A stretch of DNA of 64,000 nt from JBGLNL01 sp964548045 (GCA_964548045.1 CAZJQZ010000001.1:10920-74919); one strand, 5' to 3'; numbered from the stretch's first letter, positions 15,890 to 26,600 are shown. Notes: generated by a model from the sequence alone, not told the origin. A program made the numbers and translations.

Positions 15890-16942
15890 CTACCGTCTGA
15901 AATTGAGTTCCGCTCCACAGAATCCGCATTTGGAACCATCGAGAGCAACCATTTTCGTGCGATAGCCCATCCGCTCTACCACCACTTTGCCACAGGAATA
16001 ACAAACTGTGTTTTCGCCCGAATGTCCCGGCACATTGCCTACGTAGATGAAACGCAACCCCTCCTCCGCACCAATCTCACCGGCAAGTTGCAGAGTTTCC
16101 ACCGGAGTGGACGGCACATCCATCATCTTGTACATGGGATGAAAGCGGCTGACATGCCAGGGCGTATCCACCCCCAATTCACCGGCAACGAACCGGGCAG
16201 CATCCCTCAACTCACCGGGATCATCGTTGATGCCTGGAATAACCAGAGTGGTCACTTCCAGAAAAATACCCAGTTGCTTTATCTGCTTCAGATTATCCAG
16301 AACCGGCTGCAACCTGGCGCCGACGTATTTTTTGTATGTTTCATCACGAAACGCCTTAAGATCAACATTGATCGCATCCAGATAGGGATAGAAGGCTTGC
16401 AACATCGCCGGACTCATATAGCCATTACTGACGTAGACATTGGCCAGGCCCGCTTCATGAGCCAGCCGGGCAGTCTCATAAGTGTATTCAAAGAAAACAG
16501 TAGGTTCGGTATAGGTATAAGCAATACTCCGGCAACCGGTTTGCTTAGCATCAGCAACGATATCTTCCGGACTGGCTTCTTTCCCCATGATCATATCCTG
16601 CTCACGGGGCATCTGGGAAATATCAAAGTTCTGGCACCAGTCACAGCGGAAGTTACATCCGGGAGTAGCAACGGAATAGGAAGCAGTACCGGGATAAAAA
16701 TGGAACAGGGGTTTCTTCTCGATGGGGTCTACATTCCGGGCGATGGTGCGTCCGTAAACGAGCGTGTAGAGCGTCCCGCCACGATTTTCGCGAACATGGC
16801 AAATTCCCTTTTTCCCATCAGAAATGGCGCAATGGTGCGAACATAACTCACAGCGCACTACGCCATCGGGCAACCTCTCGTAGAGCATAGCTTCGCGCAT
16901 GTGAGCTTTCTCCCACCGGGCAGATTCAGGGGCGGCACTCAT
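15890..16942 (-). CDS. amrS: AmmeMemoRadiSam system radical SAM enzyme
   Basis: A 350-residue radical SAM protein. CNFRCDWCQN is the CxxxCxxC motif that binds the catalytic 4Fe-4S cluster; an N-terminal pair (CELCSHHC) and a C-terminal zinc-ribbon-like part (CYSCGK, CGFCGAE) suggest an extra metal site. The family is related to pyruvate formate-lyase activating enzymes, but its substrate is unknown. A second possible start at 16900 (MREAML) has GGGAG upstream and matches the usual length better. It begins 24 bp after guaB3 ends, so all four genes may share a transcript. Confidence 0.9.
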   Translation of the reverse strand: MSAAPESARWEKAHMREAMLYERLPDGVVRCELCSHHCAISDGKKGICHVRENRGGTLYTLVYGRTIARNVDPIEKKPLFHFYPGTASYSVATPGCNFRCDWCQNFDISQMPREQDMIMGKEASPEDIVADAKQTGCRSIAYTYTEPTVFFEYTYETARLAHEAGLANVYVSNGYMSPAMLQAFYPYLDAINVDLKAFRDETYKKYVGARLQPVLDNLKQIKQLGIFLEVTTLVIPGINDDPGELRDAARFVAGELGVDTPWHVSRFHPMYKMMDVPSTPVETLQLAGEIGAEEGLRFIYVGNVPGHSGENTVCYSCGKVVVERMGYRTKMVALDGSKCGFCGAELNFRR

Positions 16943-16966
16943 CCAAAGTTATATCAGCAAATCCGG

Positions 16967-18109
16967 TTATGTCTTGCCCTGAGCCATTTGCAATTGTTTC
17001 CCCTCGGTCTTGATGGACGGGGCAACAATCATCTCGATCTGACGATATTCCTGAAGGTCGTGGGCACCGCAGACCCCCATGCTGGTTCGTAGAGCGCCAA
17101 CCAGATTCTGTGTGCCATTGGTGACCCTGGCAGGACCTAACAGAGTCTGCTCCAAAGAGCAAGTCTGTTGCACCTTCACCCGAACACCCCTGGGCAACCC
17201 CGCATGGGGAGTTGCCATCCCCCAGTGGCTTCCTCTTCCGGGAGCCTCGTTGGTCTGCACCATGATCGATCCCAGCATTACAGCATCAGCGCCACAGGCA
17301 AATGATTTACAGACATCTCCGCCAGCACGAATGCCTCCGTCGGTAATTATGGGAACATAATTGCCGGTATCACGGAAATAATCGTCTCTGGCAGCGGCAC
17401 AGTCCATCGTTGCTGTTGCCTGAGGGACTCCCACACCCAGGACCTCCCTTGAAGTACAGGCTGCCCCCGGGCCTATTCCGATCAGTAATGCACTTATGCC
17501 GGTCTCCATCAATGCGCGGGCCGCACTGTATGTAACACAGTTACCAACTATGATAGGAACCGAAACCCACTCACGAAGCTCGGAGAAAACGAGTCCTCGT
17601 TCACTTTTGGAAATATGCCTGGCGCTGGTAACGGTTGCCTGAACTACCAGAACATCCATTCCTGCTTCTTCAGCAATCGGATACAAACTTTTGGTGAGCG
17701 CAGGAGTCAAAGATACAGCAGCAACTCCTCCGCCATCCTTGATCGCCCTGATTCGATCTCCCACCAAATTTTCCTTGATCGGTTCAGAATAGAGTTTTTG
17801 CATCAAAGGAGTAACTTCATCATCGGAAGCAGCAGCTATTGCGGCCAAATGCTCATCTGCGTTCTCATAGCGGGTCTGTAAACCTTCGAGATTAAGGATT
17901 GCAAGTCCGCCTAATTTACTCATCTTGATGGCGAAATTGACATCCACCACAGCATCCATAGCGGATGCCAGAATGGGGATATCAAAATGCAGATCACCCA
18001 GAGTAAACCCGATATCAGTCTGATCGGGATTTACAGTAACATTCCCAGGAACAAGGGCTACATCCTCGAATCCGTAGGCATGGCGCAATGTTCGACGTTC
18101 CTGGCTCAA
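16967..18109 (-). CDS. guaB3: GuaB3-family IMP dehydrogenase-related protein
   Basis: A 380-residue TIM-barrel protein of the IMP dehydrogenase/GMP reductase superfamily without the CBS pair. IGPGAACTSREVLGVGVPQ gives the catalytic Cys loop, and GGIRAGGDVCKSFACGADAVMLGS the phosphate site. It matches the GuaB3 subgroup known from actinobacteria, some of which act as GMP reductases; whether this one makes XMP or IMP cannot be told by eye. Translation appears to start at TTG behind AGAGG. It has its own promoter. Confidence 0.88.
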   Translation of the reverse strand: MSQERRTLRHAYGFEDVALVPGNVTVNPDQTDIGFTLGDLHFDIPILASAMDAVVDVNFAIKMSKLGGLAILNLEGLQTRYENADEHLAAIAAASDDEVTPLMQKLYSEPIKENLVGDRIRAIKDGGGVAAVSLTPALTKSLYPIAEEAGMDVLVVQATVTSARHISKSERGLVFSELREWVSVPIIVGNCVTYSAARALMETGISALLIGIGPGAACTSREVLGVGVPQATATMDCAAARDDYFRDTGNYVPIITDGGIRAGGDVCKSFACGADAVMLGSIMVQTNEAPGRGSHWGMATPHAGLPRGVRVKVQQTCSLEQTLLGPARVTNGTQNLVGALRTSMGVCGAHDLQEYRQIEMIVAPSIKTEGKQLQMAQGKT

Positions 18110-18149
18110 AATACACCTCTTTCTCTTTTATTATCTATGATTATAGGGG

Positions 18150-18178
18150 ACTATAACAAAGCCTGCAATCCAAGTCAA
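18150..18178 (-). promoter_or_regulatory. Promoter for guaB3 and the AmmeMemoRadiSam genes
   Basis: Minus-strand TTGACT and TATAGT with a 17-bp spacer, about 40 bp before the guaB3 start. The following three genes have short gaps or overlaps and no clear promoter of their own. Confidence 0.75.
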
Positions 18179-18182
18179 TCCG

Positions 18183-18908
18183 CTATTCAACCGGAGTAAG
18201 CCTGACATCACCCCACACGCCCATTTTATCGCCTTTGATAATCACCACTCCTTTCACATGGTCGACCCGTCGAACGAACTCAATCCCCTTTTCGATATCC
18301 TCAACTCTATCCACCAGATTGCCGACAGCAGTTGCCACAGTATCCGCGAGAGCAGCCGAAGAAGCAATCACGATAACGGCATCAGCTTTGCCCAAACTGA
18401 GAGAATGCCCCACTGTACCTGATGAAGTGCAAATTCCCAGCGGTGTTTCTTTCGGTTCTATCTCAAGCGCAATTTTACCAGTAAGCGGAGAAACCCCGGC
18501 ATAGATGCCAACCAGCCGTTTTTTGCCGGTTTTCAGGAATATGTCCCCACCATTTTCAACGATCACTTCCGTTGAAAAAACGAGGAGTTCTTTGCCGACT
18601 GCTTCTGCGATGGCACCAGCCACCGCTGCCATCGGGCCAAGTGAAACCGCTTCAGCAGCCCGGGACATCTCCTTCACAATCAAAGGGGCATCATTTTGAA
18701 CAGGGAACGGTTGCAGGGTGGTGCGGAACGCCGGATACCGCTCAATATATCTTTCAATGGCATCCCGGTACTTCTCGACCGCTTTGAGCGCCTTCCGACT
18801 CAGATTTCTGCGGGCACGGATGCGCAGATCGGTTTCCCTGACAGCCACATCAAAGGAAACAAGGTCAGTATCCTTGACCCAGTGACGATAAGTTCTCGGC
18901 TGATACAT
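18183..18908 (-). CDS. UPF0280 family protein (ApbE-like), linked to homocysteine synthesis
   Basis: A 241-residue protein beginning MYQPRTYRHWVK. NDAPLIVKEMSRAAEAVSLGPMAAVAGAIAEAVG and VENGGDIFLKTG identify the UPF0280 family, distant relatives of the flavin transferase ApbE. In methanogens a UPF0280 protein has been connected genetically to sulfide-dependent homocysteine synthesis together with the DUF39 and NIL-ferredoxin proteins; here all sit in one cluster, which supports the same role. The chosen ATG has only a weak Shine-Dalgarno; a start 66 bases upstream would close the gap to the previous gene but adds residues without conservation. Confidence 0.85.
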   Translation of the reverse strand: MYQPRTYRHWVKDTDLVSFDVAVRETDLRIRARRNLSRKALKAVEKYRDAIERYIERYPAFRTTLQPFPVQNDAPLIVKEMSRAAEAVSLGPMAAVAGAIAEAVGKELLVFSTEVIVENGGDIFLKTGKKRLVGIYAGVSPLTGKIALEIEPKETPLGICTSSGTVGHSLSLGKADAVIVIASSAALADTVATAVGNLVDRVEDIEKGIEFVRRVDHVKGVVIIKGDKMGVWGDVRLTPVE

Positions 18909-18984
18909 GGCGGATTTACCCCGCTGTAAGACAGAAGACGGCAGAGGATTCAGTTGACAGGTGAATATCGGCAAGGCCTACAAT

Positions 18985-19395
18985 CTAAAACCGTATCTCC
19001 ATCGCCCGTGGCGGACAGGCAGGCACACAGATACCGCAGGCCAGGCATTTGTCCTCATTGAAATCCACCCGCCTGGTTTCAGGATCAATCGTGAGCGCAC
19101 CCGCAGGACAAATCGTCACACACGCCCCACAATGTGTACACCTTGCTTCATTGCGGGTCACATCCTGACTTAATGGCTGGATTTGCACACCCGTTTCCGT
19201 CAGATATGCTGTGCCTTTGCTATAGTCTTTGGCCTTACCGCTCAACTCCACCACCAACAGCCCTTCCTCTTTCGGCGTGACGGATGCCTTCAGGATGTTG
19301 AAATCGATATTGAACTCCCTGGCCAGCCGACACAAAATCGGCTGGTCCACCAGAGAGCGGGGAAAATGCAAAACTATTCTCTTGGTTACCGGCAC
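18985..19395 (-). CDS. NIL-domain ferredoxin of the homocysteine pathway
   Basis: A 136-residue protein: residues ~1-75 are a NIL domain (RIVLHFPRSLVDQPILCRLA..., the small domain also found on methionine importers), and residues ~85-136 hold two 4Fe-4S motifs, CTHCGACVTICP and CLACGICVPACP. In methanogens this protein is the partner of the DUF39 enzyme and is thought to supply electrons or sulfur when aspartate semialdehyde is turned into homocysteine. Start is GTG behind AGAGGT. Cytoplasmic and oxygen-sensitive by design, fitting an anaerobe. Confidence 0.9.
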   Translation of the reverse strand: MPVTKRIVLHFPRSLVDQPILCRLAREFNIDFNILKASVTPKEEGLLVVELSGKAKDYSKGTAYLTETGVQIQPLSQDVTRNEARCTHCGACVTICPAGALTIDPETRRVDFNEDKCLACGICVPACPPRAMEIRF

Positions 19396-19443
19396 ACTAA
19401 TACCTCTTTAACTCTGATTCCTCAAAAACAATCCGAAGTTGAA

Positions 19444-19662
19444 CTATACAGAGACTACTTCCTTGACTTCAGGTATACTCTCCTTCAGCACCCTCTCGAT
19501 CCCCATCTTCAGTGTCATTGTGGACATTGGGCAGCCGTCGCAAGCGCCGGTGAGTTTCAAGCTGACCACACCATCGACAACACTGATCAAATCAACTCCT
19601 CCGCCATCCGCCTGCAGAGCAGGTCTTATTTCGTTCAACACTTTCTCAACTTGCTCTTTCAT
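19444..19662 (-). CDS. NifU C-terminal-domain iron-sulfur scaffold
   Basis: A 72-residue protein made of only the NifU C-terminal domain: LNEIRPALQADGGGVDLISV and CDGCPMSTMTLKMGIE, with the CxxC that holds a 4Fe-4S cluster between two subunits. Such proteins deliver clusters to apo-enzymes. Its position between the DUF39 gene and the NIL-ferredoxin gene suggests it loads clusters for this pathway; I infer this only from position. It starts four bases after the DUF39 stop. Confidence 0.9.
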   Translation of the reverse strand: MKEQVEKVLNEIRPALQADGGGVDLISVVDGVVSLKLTGACDGCPMSTMTLKMGIERVLKESIPEVKEVVSV

Positions 19663-19665
19663 GGT

Positions 19666-20883
19666 TCAACCTCCATTTTGTTCGATGGGCCTTTCTTTAA
19701 GTGATTTGAACTCTATTCCCGCTTCAACACCCGGCACCGGAGCCACCGGCTCAGTAAGCAGGAATTCTCCTTTTTGAATCCACTCCTTTAAAGTGTTGGC
19801 TATCTCCATTGCCTTGTAGTAGCTCGAAAGGGAAGCGGTGGGAGTTTCTTTACCGGATATCTGTATTTTGCCACTTTTCAGTTCGGCATAGCTCACTTCG
19901 CCCAGTATATCCGGTTTGCACTGCGGAAATGACTCCGAATAATCCACTATAGGAGCAAGAATTTCCTCATCTTTCACCGCCGCATAACTCAATGTCTCCT
20001 CGGAAAGGATCGGAATAGGAACCCCGATTCCTACAGTCAGGGTAGCACCATAGCCAAGCATACTGGTACCTACCAGCCAGCCCGGCTTCATTTGCTTGAG
20101 ATTACCAATCACCGCAATCGTTCCGGCAGGCCTCGTGGGCACTCCGTTTTCACCTCTGGGAACATCGGGGTGATGCTGGGTGCCATGCCAGGCAACATAA
20201 CCTACCCCGCCACCAAGGAATATCTTCGTTCCAATTCCGATGGTCTTGTAGTGTGGATCATTGAGCAACGGCGAAAGCTGTCCGGAAGTGGAGTAATTGG
20301 CATTGGCGCAATTCGGCTTGAGCACTCCCATATAGGTATAAATTGTCTTGTCCGAGAGGTTTACAGCCACGTTGTAATTCTGATAGGCATTACGCATATT
20401 GAAAAGGGTGGCTTCATTCATATCCTCGAGGCGAACAAGGGTCTCGATCTTCTTCCGGGGATAACAGTCTGTGCCATAGGCAGCCACCGCCAGCCTGACA
20501 TCGTTGCCTGCCAGCAAGTCCTCGATGACATGGCCGCCCCCGTAATCGAAATGGCCGGGGGGAACCTTGTTACGGGGATCATCATCGGGAAGAGCAGTTG
20601 CCCCGAGGAAAACATCCACTGCAGCAATCCCGGTGTAAACGGGCACATCGTTCAAGGTAGCTCTACTGCCACCGATCTTTATGCGCGGAGCTGTGTGTCC
20701 CAGATTTAAGAAAGCCCCCGAGGAACACATCGGCCCGAACGTTCCGGTGGTCACCACATCGATTTCTTTGGCCGCTTTCTCAACACCCTTTTCCTCGACA
20801 ATGCCAATGACCTCCTCGGCATTCACCACCACTGCCTGGCCTTTGTGGATTTTCTCGTTGATTTCATTAATCGTTTTGTTCAT
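19666..20883 (-). CDS. DUF39/HcyBio homocysteine biosynthesis protein (aspartate-semialdehyde sulfurtransferase type)
   Basis: A 405-residue DUF39 protein. GTFGPMCSSGAFLNLGH and AAYGTDCYPRKK contain two conserved cysteines (53 and 140) of the kind required in the methanogen enzyme, and PNCANANYSTSGQLSPL is also conserved. With the NIL-ferredoxin it forms homocysteine from aspartate semialdehyde and sulfide, bypassing homoserine activation. Methionine would then be made by a methyltransferase not in this window. It is the first gene of the four-gene cluster and has its own promoter just upstream. Length is typical. Confidence 0.9.
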   Translation of the reverse strand: MNKTINEINEKIHKGQAVVVNAEEVIGIVEEKGVEKAAKEIDVVTTGTFGPMCSSGAFLNLGHTAPRIKIGGSRATLNDVPVYTGIAAVDVFLGATALPDDDPRNKVPPGHFDYGGGHVIEDLLAGNDVRLAVAAYGTDCYPRKKIETLVRLEDMNEATLFNMRNAYQNYNVAVNLSDKTIYTYMGVLKPNCANANYSTSGQLSPLLNDPHYKTIGIGTKIFLGGGVGYVAWHGTQHHPDVPRGENGVPTRPAGTIAVIGNLKQMKPGWLVGTSMLGYGATLTVGIGVPIPILSEETLSYAAVKDEEILAPIVDYSESFPQCKPDILGEVSYAELKSGKIQISGKETPTASLSSYYKAMEIANTLKEWIQKGEFLLTEPVAPVPGVEAGIEFKSLKERPIEQNGG

Positions 20884-20897
20884 GGACGCAAACCCTA

Positions 20898-20926
20898 CTT
20901 ATACTATCAATTCCAGTATATGTCAA
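20898..20926 (-). promoter_or_regulatory. Promoter of the homocysteine cluster
   Basis: Minus-strand TTGACA and TATAAG with a 17-bp spacer, 15 bp before the DUF39 ATG and 40 bp after the mutS stop. No riboswitch fits in this short leader. Confidence 0.78.
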
Positions 20927-20965
20927 TGAATATGGTTTTGTAAAATGGCAAGAGATGTTTTAGGT

Positions 20966-23527
20966 TCACGATCGCGCTTTCTTCTGAAGCTCATAAAGCC
21001 GGGTAATGGCTTCCAGAGGGGTCATGGAATCGATTTCCATGTTTTGCAGTTCCTCCACCACCGGAGGAGTCGAACCGAAAAGCGGAATCTGTGATGAGGC
21101 GGGTATTTCCTTTTTTCGTTGACGGTGTTTTCCCTTCTCACCGGTTCCGTTTTCCAACCCTTCCAGAATCTCCTCAGCGCGGTGAACCACCGACCGGGGC
21201 AATCCGGCCAGTTGAGCCACATGAATACCATAACTTCGATCGGCTCCGCCGGGAACGATTTTGCGCAGAAAAACGACTTTGCCTCCCTCTTCCGTCACCG
21301 CCACGTTACAGTTCTCTACTCTCGGCAGCAGGCCGGCCAGTTCCACCAGTTCATGATAGTGGGTAGCAAACAGCGTTTTGGCGCCAAGCTGCGGATTGTT
21401 GTGAATGTACTCAGCCACCGCATGTGCAATTGAAAGTCCGTCGTAAGTGCTCGTTCCCCGGCCAATCTCATCAAGAATAATGAGCGATTTCGGGGTGGCG
21501 TTATTCAGGATGTTGGCCGTCTCGGTCATCTCAATCATGAAGGTAGAACGACCGGTGGCCAGGTCATCCATCAATCCCACCCTCGTGAAAATGCGGTCCA
21601 CTAATCCAATGGTTGCCGATTCGGCGGGCACGAACGATCCGATCTGGGCCATCAACACGATGAGTGCCACCTGCCGCAAATAGGTCGATTTCCCGGCCAT
21701 GTTGGGCCCGGTCAAAATAATAACCTGAGATTCACCATTGGAAAGATAAGTTTCGTTGGGCACAAATCCGCCTTCGGTCAGAACCTGTTCAACCACCGGA
21801 TGGCGCCCGCCGGTTATCCGAATTGAATCATCGGTAGTCAACTCCGGCCTAACATAGCTGTAGCGAACCGCCACCTCAGCAAAGGCAGCCAAGATATCGA
21901 TCCGGGCAATGGCTTGAGCAGTCATCAGTATTCGCTCACCCCATCCGCTAATCTGCTGGCACACCTGCCGAAACAGCGTGTTCTCCAATTCCGAGATACG
22001 CTCATCGGCATTGAGAATCAGTGATTCGTACTCTTTCAACTCCGGAGTGAAAAAACGCTCCGCTCCGACAAGTGTCTGCTTGCGGATGAAATCTTCGGGG
22101 ACCTTGTCTAAATGCGCGCTGGTAACCTCGATATAGTATCCGAAGACCTTGTTGTACCCAACTTTGAGCGATTTGATCCCGGTCCGCTCTTTTTCCCTGC
22201 TTTCCAAGTCTGCCAGATACTGTTTGGCATTTCGTGAGGCCGATCGAATCTGGTCCAGTTCCGGCGAGAACCCCGGTTTGATCAGTTCACCGTAAGCGGA
22301 TGCTTCATCAACGATAGCCTGCGAGATCAAATCCACTACTTGTGGACATGGCTTCAATTCAGCAGAAAGCCATCCAAGAGGGGATGATTCATCATCTATC
22401 ACCGCTTTTATCTGCGGAACCGCCTCAAGTCCGTGACGCAGGGAGACAATCTCCCGGGCGATGGCAATTCCTGATCTCACCCGATTGATCAGCCGTTCCA
22501 TATCGGCCAGCTTGCTCAAGCTGTTGATGAGATCGATTCTGCGGGCAGTGTTCTCCACCAGCCAAGCCACCGCTTCCTGCCGTCGGTTAATGGAATCGAT
22601 ATCGAGCAGGGGCTGGCCAAGCCATTTTTTAATCAGCCGCCCGCCCATCGGGGTTTTGGTGAGGTCGATCACCCAGAGTAACGAACTTGAGCCGGTTCCC
22701 ATATGTCCCGAGCGAAACAGTTCCAGGTTGCGACGGGTCTGGGTATCGAGAACCATAAAGGCTTCGACAGAATAGGTGGAAAGCTTCGGCAATTGACCCA
22801 GCGCTCCTTTTTGAGTCTCTTCGAGATAGTGGATTATCGCCCCGGCCGCCCTGATAGCCAGCGGCAAACCGGCACAACCGTAACCTTCCAGTGAAGCCAC
22901 TCCGAAGTGTTCGGTCAGTTTCCGCTGCGCGGTCTCCTCTGCAAACCAGCGATCATCCAGTGTGGTAGGAGGCAGAGGTAACTGAGATAAATCATGTTCT
23001 TTTGGAACGAGTATCTCTGAAGGGTTCAATCGCTCAAGCTCGGCGACGGCACGATCGGCACTGATCTGGGTAGTGGCGAATTCGCTTGTGGTTATGTCAA
23101 CATAAGCAATGCCTGCTTTTTCGCCATCGGAAACCACCGCAGCCAGGTAGTTGTTGGAAGTGCTCTCCAGCAGATTCGTTTCAACAACGGTTCCCGGAGT
23201 GACGACTCGAACCACATCCCGTTCTACCAGCCCCTTGCTGGTTTTGGGGTCGCCGGTCTGCTCGCAAATGGCGACTTTGTGCCCGGCGGTGATCAGTTTG
23301 GCCAAGTACCCTTCGAGAGCATGGTGGGGAATTCCGGCCATGGGGAACCGCTGCCCCTTGCCCATAGAACGTGAGGTAAGCACGATCTGCAATTCACGGG
23401 CCACTATCTCGGCATCGTCTTCGAACGTCTCGTAAAAATCGCCGAGTCGGAAGAAAACGATAGTCTCAGGATATTGCTCTTTAATCCTGAGATACTGGCG
23501 TCGGATGGGAGTCAAACCTTTGGTCAT
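20966..23527 (-). CDS. mutS: DNA mismatch repair protein MutS
   Basis: An 853-residue MutS1. The N-terminal mismatch-binding domain has FFRLGDFYETFEDDA with the Phe-x-Glu motif (FYE), and the C-terminal ATPase has GPNMAGKSTYLRQ (Walker A), LIILDEIGRGTSTYDG (Walker B/signature) and ATHYHEL. It recognises mispairs and recruits MutL; mutL is not in the window. Full length. It lies downstream of rpoC on the same strand but is separated from it by an inverted repeat, so independent transcription is likely. Confidence 0.96.
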   Translation of the reverse strand: MTKGLTPIRRQYLRIKEQYPETIVFFRLGDFYETFEDDAEIVARELQIVLTSRSMGKGQRFPMAGIPHHALEGYLAKLITAGHKVAICEQTGDPKTSKGLVERDVVRVVTPGTVVETNLLESTSNNYLAAVVSDGEKAGIAYVDITTSEFATTQISADRAVAELERLNPSEILVPKEHDLSQLPLPPTTLDDRWFAEETAQRKLTEHFGVASLEGYGCAGLPLAIRAAGAIIHYLEETQKGALGQLPKLSTYSVEAFMVLDTQTRRNLELFRSGHMGTGSSSLLWVIDLTKTPMGGRLIKKWLGQPLLDIDSINRRQEAVAWLVENTARRIDLINSLSKLADMERLINRVRSGIAIAREIVSLRHGLEAVPQIKAVIDDESSPLGWLSAELKPCPQVVDLISQAIVDEASAYGELIKPGFSPELDQIRSASRNAKQYLADLESREKERTGIKSLKVGYNKVFGYYIEVTSAHLDKVPEDFIRKQTLVGAERFFTPELKEYESLILNADERISELENTLFRQVCQQISGWGERILMTAQAIARIDILAAFAEVAVRYSYVRPELTTDDSIRITGGRHPVVEQVLTEGGFVPNETYLSNGESQVIILTGPNMAGKSTYLRQVALIVLMAQIGSFVPAESATIGLVDRIFTRVGLMDDLATGRSTFMIEMTETANILNNATPKSLIILDEIGRGTSTYDGLSIAHAVAEYIHNNPQLGAKTLFATHYHELVELAGLLPRVENCNVAVTEEGGKVVFLRKIVPGGADRSYGIHVAQLAGLPRSVVHRAEEILEGLENGTGEKGKHRQRKKEIPASSQIPLFGSTPPVVEELQNMEIDSMTPLEAITRLYELQKKARS

Positions 23528-23571
23528 CGAGGCTTATTTTACTAAACTCGGGAGGGGAATCCAAGACAACG

Positions 23572-23599
23572 AAAGGGGCGCGATGAATCGCGCCCCTTT
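23572..23599. terminator. Palindromic hairpin between rpoC and mutS
   Basis: A perfect 13-bp inverted repeat (AAAGGGGCGCGAT / ATCGCGCCCCTTT) with a 2-base centre. It lies 58 bp after the rpoC stop. The T-run is short (three), so termination strength is uncertain. Confidence 0.7.
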
Positions 23600-23657
23600 A
23601 AAAACCAGTGAATTCAGGCCTTTTTGCCTGTTTGTCAGAATTAACTCTTCCCTGTTA

Positions 23658-26600
23658 TTACTCAAATTCTAGGGCAATATCCTGATCGCCAGTATCCGGC
23701 TCATCCCCTGATTCATTTTCAGGTTCACTCTCTTCCGGCGATACCTCCAGTTCCGATTCTATCATCTGCTCAAACACTGATTCCGATTCCTCTGTCATTC
23801 CCTCCTGCTCGAACATTTCTTCAGCCGAGTTCAGTTCCATAAGTTGATCCTCAGCAGATAGTTCAACCTGCAAAAGCTTCTCATGGTCCAGAGAAATCTC
23901 GCTACGCGCCGGAATAAGTTTGCCTATAATCACATTTTCTTTCAGTCCGGCCAGAGTATCCGTACTCCCACTCACAGCAGCCTCTGTCAGTACTCTGGTT
24001 GTTTCCTGGAAGGAAGCAGCGGCCAGGAAGCTGGGGGTGCTCAGCGAAGCTCTGGTAATCCCCAGCAGCACCGGATGTGCTGCAGCAGGCTCACCGCCTT
24101 CAGCCAGCACCTTGGCATTGCTAGCCTCAAATTCGAATTTATCCATTAGTTCGCCGGGAAGTATGCCGGTATCACCTGAGGCATCAACCCGCACCCGCCG
24201 CAGCATCTGGGCAACAATGATTTCGATGTGCTTATCGTGAATATTCACGCCCTGAGCCCGATACACTTTCTGCACTGCATCCACCAGATACTGCTGTATC
24301 GCCTCTGTGCCTTTGATCCGCAAGACATCCTGAGGATTGAGCGGGCCTTCGGTGATCTGGTCCCCGGCCATTATGGTATCACCACTCCTCGCCGAGAATC
24401 GTACTGCCGGGGAACTCAGGCTCTCCCATTCTTCCACGTCGTCATATATTATATTTATCTGTTTATCACCAACCTCAACAATACCCTTGGCCCCGGACAG
24501 AAGCGGCAATGCAGTCAGGTTTTCGGAACCCTCTTCCGCTGCTGCTGATTCAGGGGGAACAGCCAATACCTGTTCCCTGTCCACCCAATCGCCATCACTA
24601 ACCGTTACTTCATATCCCGGAGGCAGCGCGTGTGACTCACGGCGAGCCTCAACATTGGTTACTTTTAACCTCCAGCCATCCCCCGTATCCGTGATCTCCA
24701 CTACTCCATCGATCTCAGAAATGACTGCCTGGCCTTTGGGATTCCTGGCCTCCAGCAGTTCTTCGACTCTGGGAAGACCTCCGGTAATATCCAGCCCGGC
24801 TACGCCACCAGTGTGGAAAGTACGCATGGTAAGCTGGGTTCCCGGCTCCCCGATGCTCTGAGCTGCAATAATGCCAGTTGCCACATTCATTTTCACCAGA
24901 TTTCCCTTGGCAAGATCTGTGCCATAGCAATACTGACAAATCCCATCCCGCGACCGGCAGGTCAATGGAGAGCGAACACAAACATGCGTGACGCCGGCAG
25001 CCACAATTTGAGCAGCTTTTTCCTCATCGATCTCCTCATTGCGATCCACTATAATCTCGCCTGTTTCCGGATGAGCGATCGGACGGGCCGCAAGCCGCCA
25101 TATAATTCTATCGGCAAACGGAGGTAACAAACCTTTGTCAAATGTCTCTGAAACCCAGAGGCCATCCTCCATACCGCAATCAACTTCTGAGACGATTACT
25201 GACTGGGCCACGTCGATAAGCCTTCTGGTCAGATAACCACTATCGGAGGTACGAAGCGCAGTATCAGCCAAGCCCTTTCTGGCGCCATGCGTAGAGATGA
25301 AATATTCCAGAATTGAAAGCCCTTCCCTGAAATTGGCTTTGATGGGCAATTCAATGATTTTACCGGAAGGATCACTCATCAGGCCACGCATTCCGGCCAT
25401 CTGCCTGATTTGCCCCATGTTACCTCGAGCTCCAGAATAGGCCATCATGTGGATGGCCCCATGCGGATCGAGAGAGCTCTCCAAACTCCTGGTCAAATCG
25501 GTAGTAGCTGTAGTCCAGGTCTTCACTACACTCTGATAACGTTCCTCTTCGGTGATAAGACCTTCCATGTACTGGTTTTCAGTCATGGCAACAGCTGTAT
25601 CTCCCTTGCCTATAATTGTGGCCTTATCCTCCGGAATCTCCAAATCACTGACAGCCATCGTTAAGCCCGATTTGGTAGAATATGTAAACCCAAGATGCTT
25701 GATCTTATCCAGCATGTCAGCCGTAATATCATTCCCTAAATCGCGAATGCATTCGGTCGTGAGCCGCTTGAGTTTTTTCTTATCGATCAACTCATTCCGA
25801 AAGCCAAGACCATCGGGTAATGCCTCGTTGAAAATAACACGCCCTACAGTTGTTTTTAGATGTTCTCCCTTGTTATCCCGAACCTGAATTTCGGCACCAA
25901 GTTCGATAACGTCCTGATCATACGCCAGTCTGGCATCATCGTAATCGGCGAAGGTCATGCCCTCGCCTTTTGCCCCCGACGTTATTATGGTCATGTAATA
26001 ACAACCAAGAACCATCTCCATAGTGGGGGCAACAACCGGATCCCCTGAACTCGGCGAGAGCATATTGCGATTGCTGAGCATTATTTCCTTAGCTTCACAA
26101 ACCGCCGCCCTGGAAAGAGGAATATGCACCGCCATCTGGTCTCCGTCAAAGTCAGCATTGAAAGCGCCGCAAACAAGCGGATGGAGCTGGATAGCGCTGC
26201 CATCCACCAGAACAGGCATAAAAGCTTGCAGGCCAAGTCGGTGCAGAGTCGGAGCCCGATTCAACAGAATCGGATGATCGACCACGACCTCTTCCAGAAT
26301 ATCCCAGACCCCCTCTTTCCCCTGCTCCACCGCTCTCTTCGCATTCCGGACATTATGAGCCATACCTCTGGCTATCAGCCGGCGCATAACAAACGGTTTG
26401 AACAGCTCCAGAGCCATGCGCTTGGGCAGCCCGCACTGAGACATGTGGAGGTTTGGACCAGCGACAATAACCGACCGGCCACTATAGTCCACCCGCTTAC
26501 CCAGCAGATTCTGGCGGAAATGGCCCTGTTTGCCTCTCAACATATCTGAAAGTGATTTGAGTTTGTGCCCGCTGCTGGTCGTCACCGCCCGGCCACGCCG

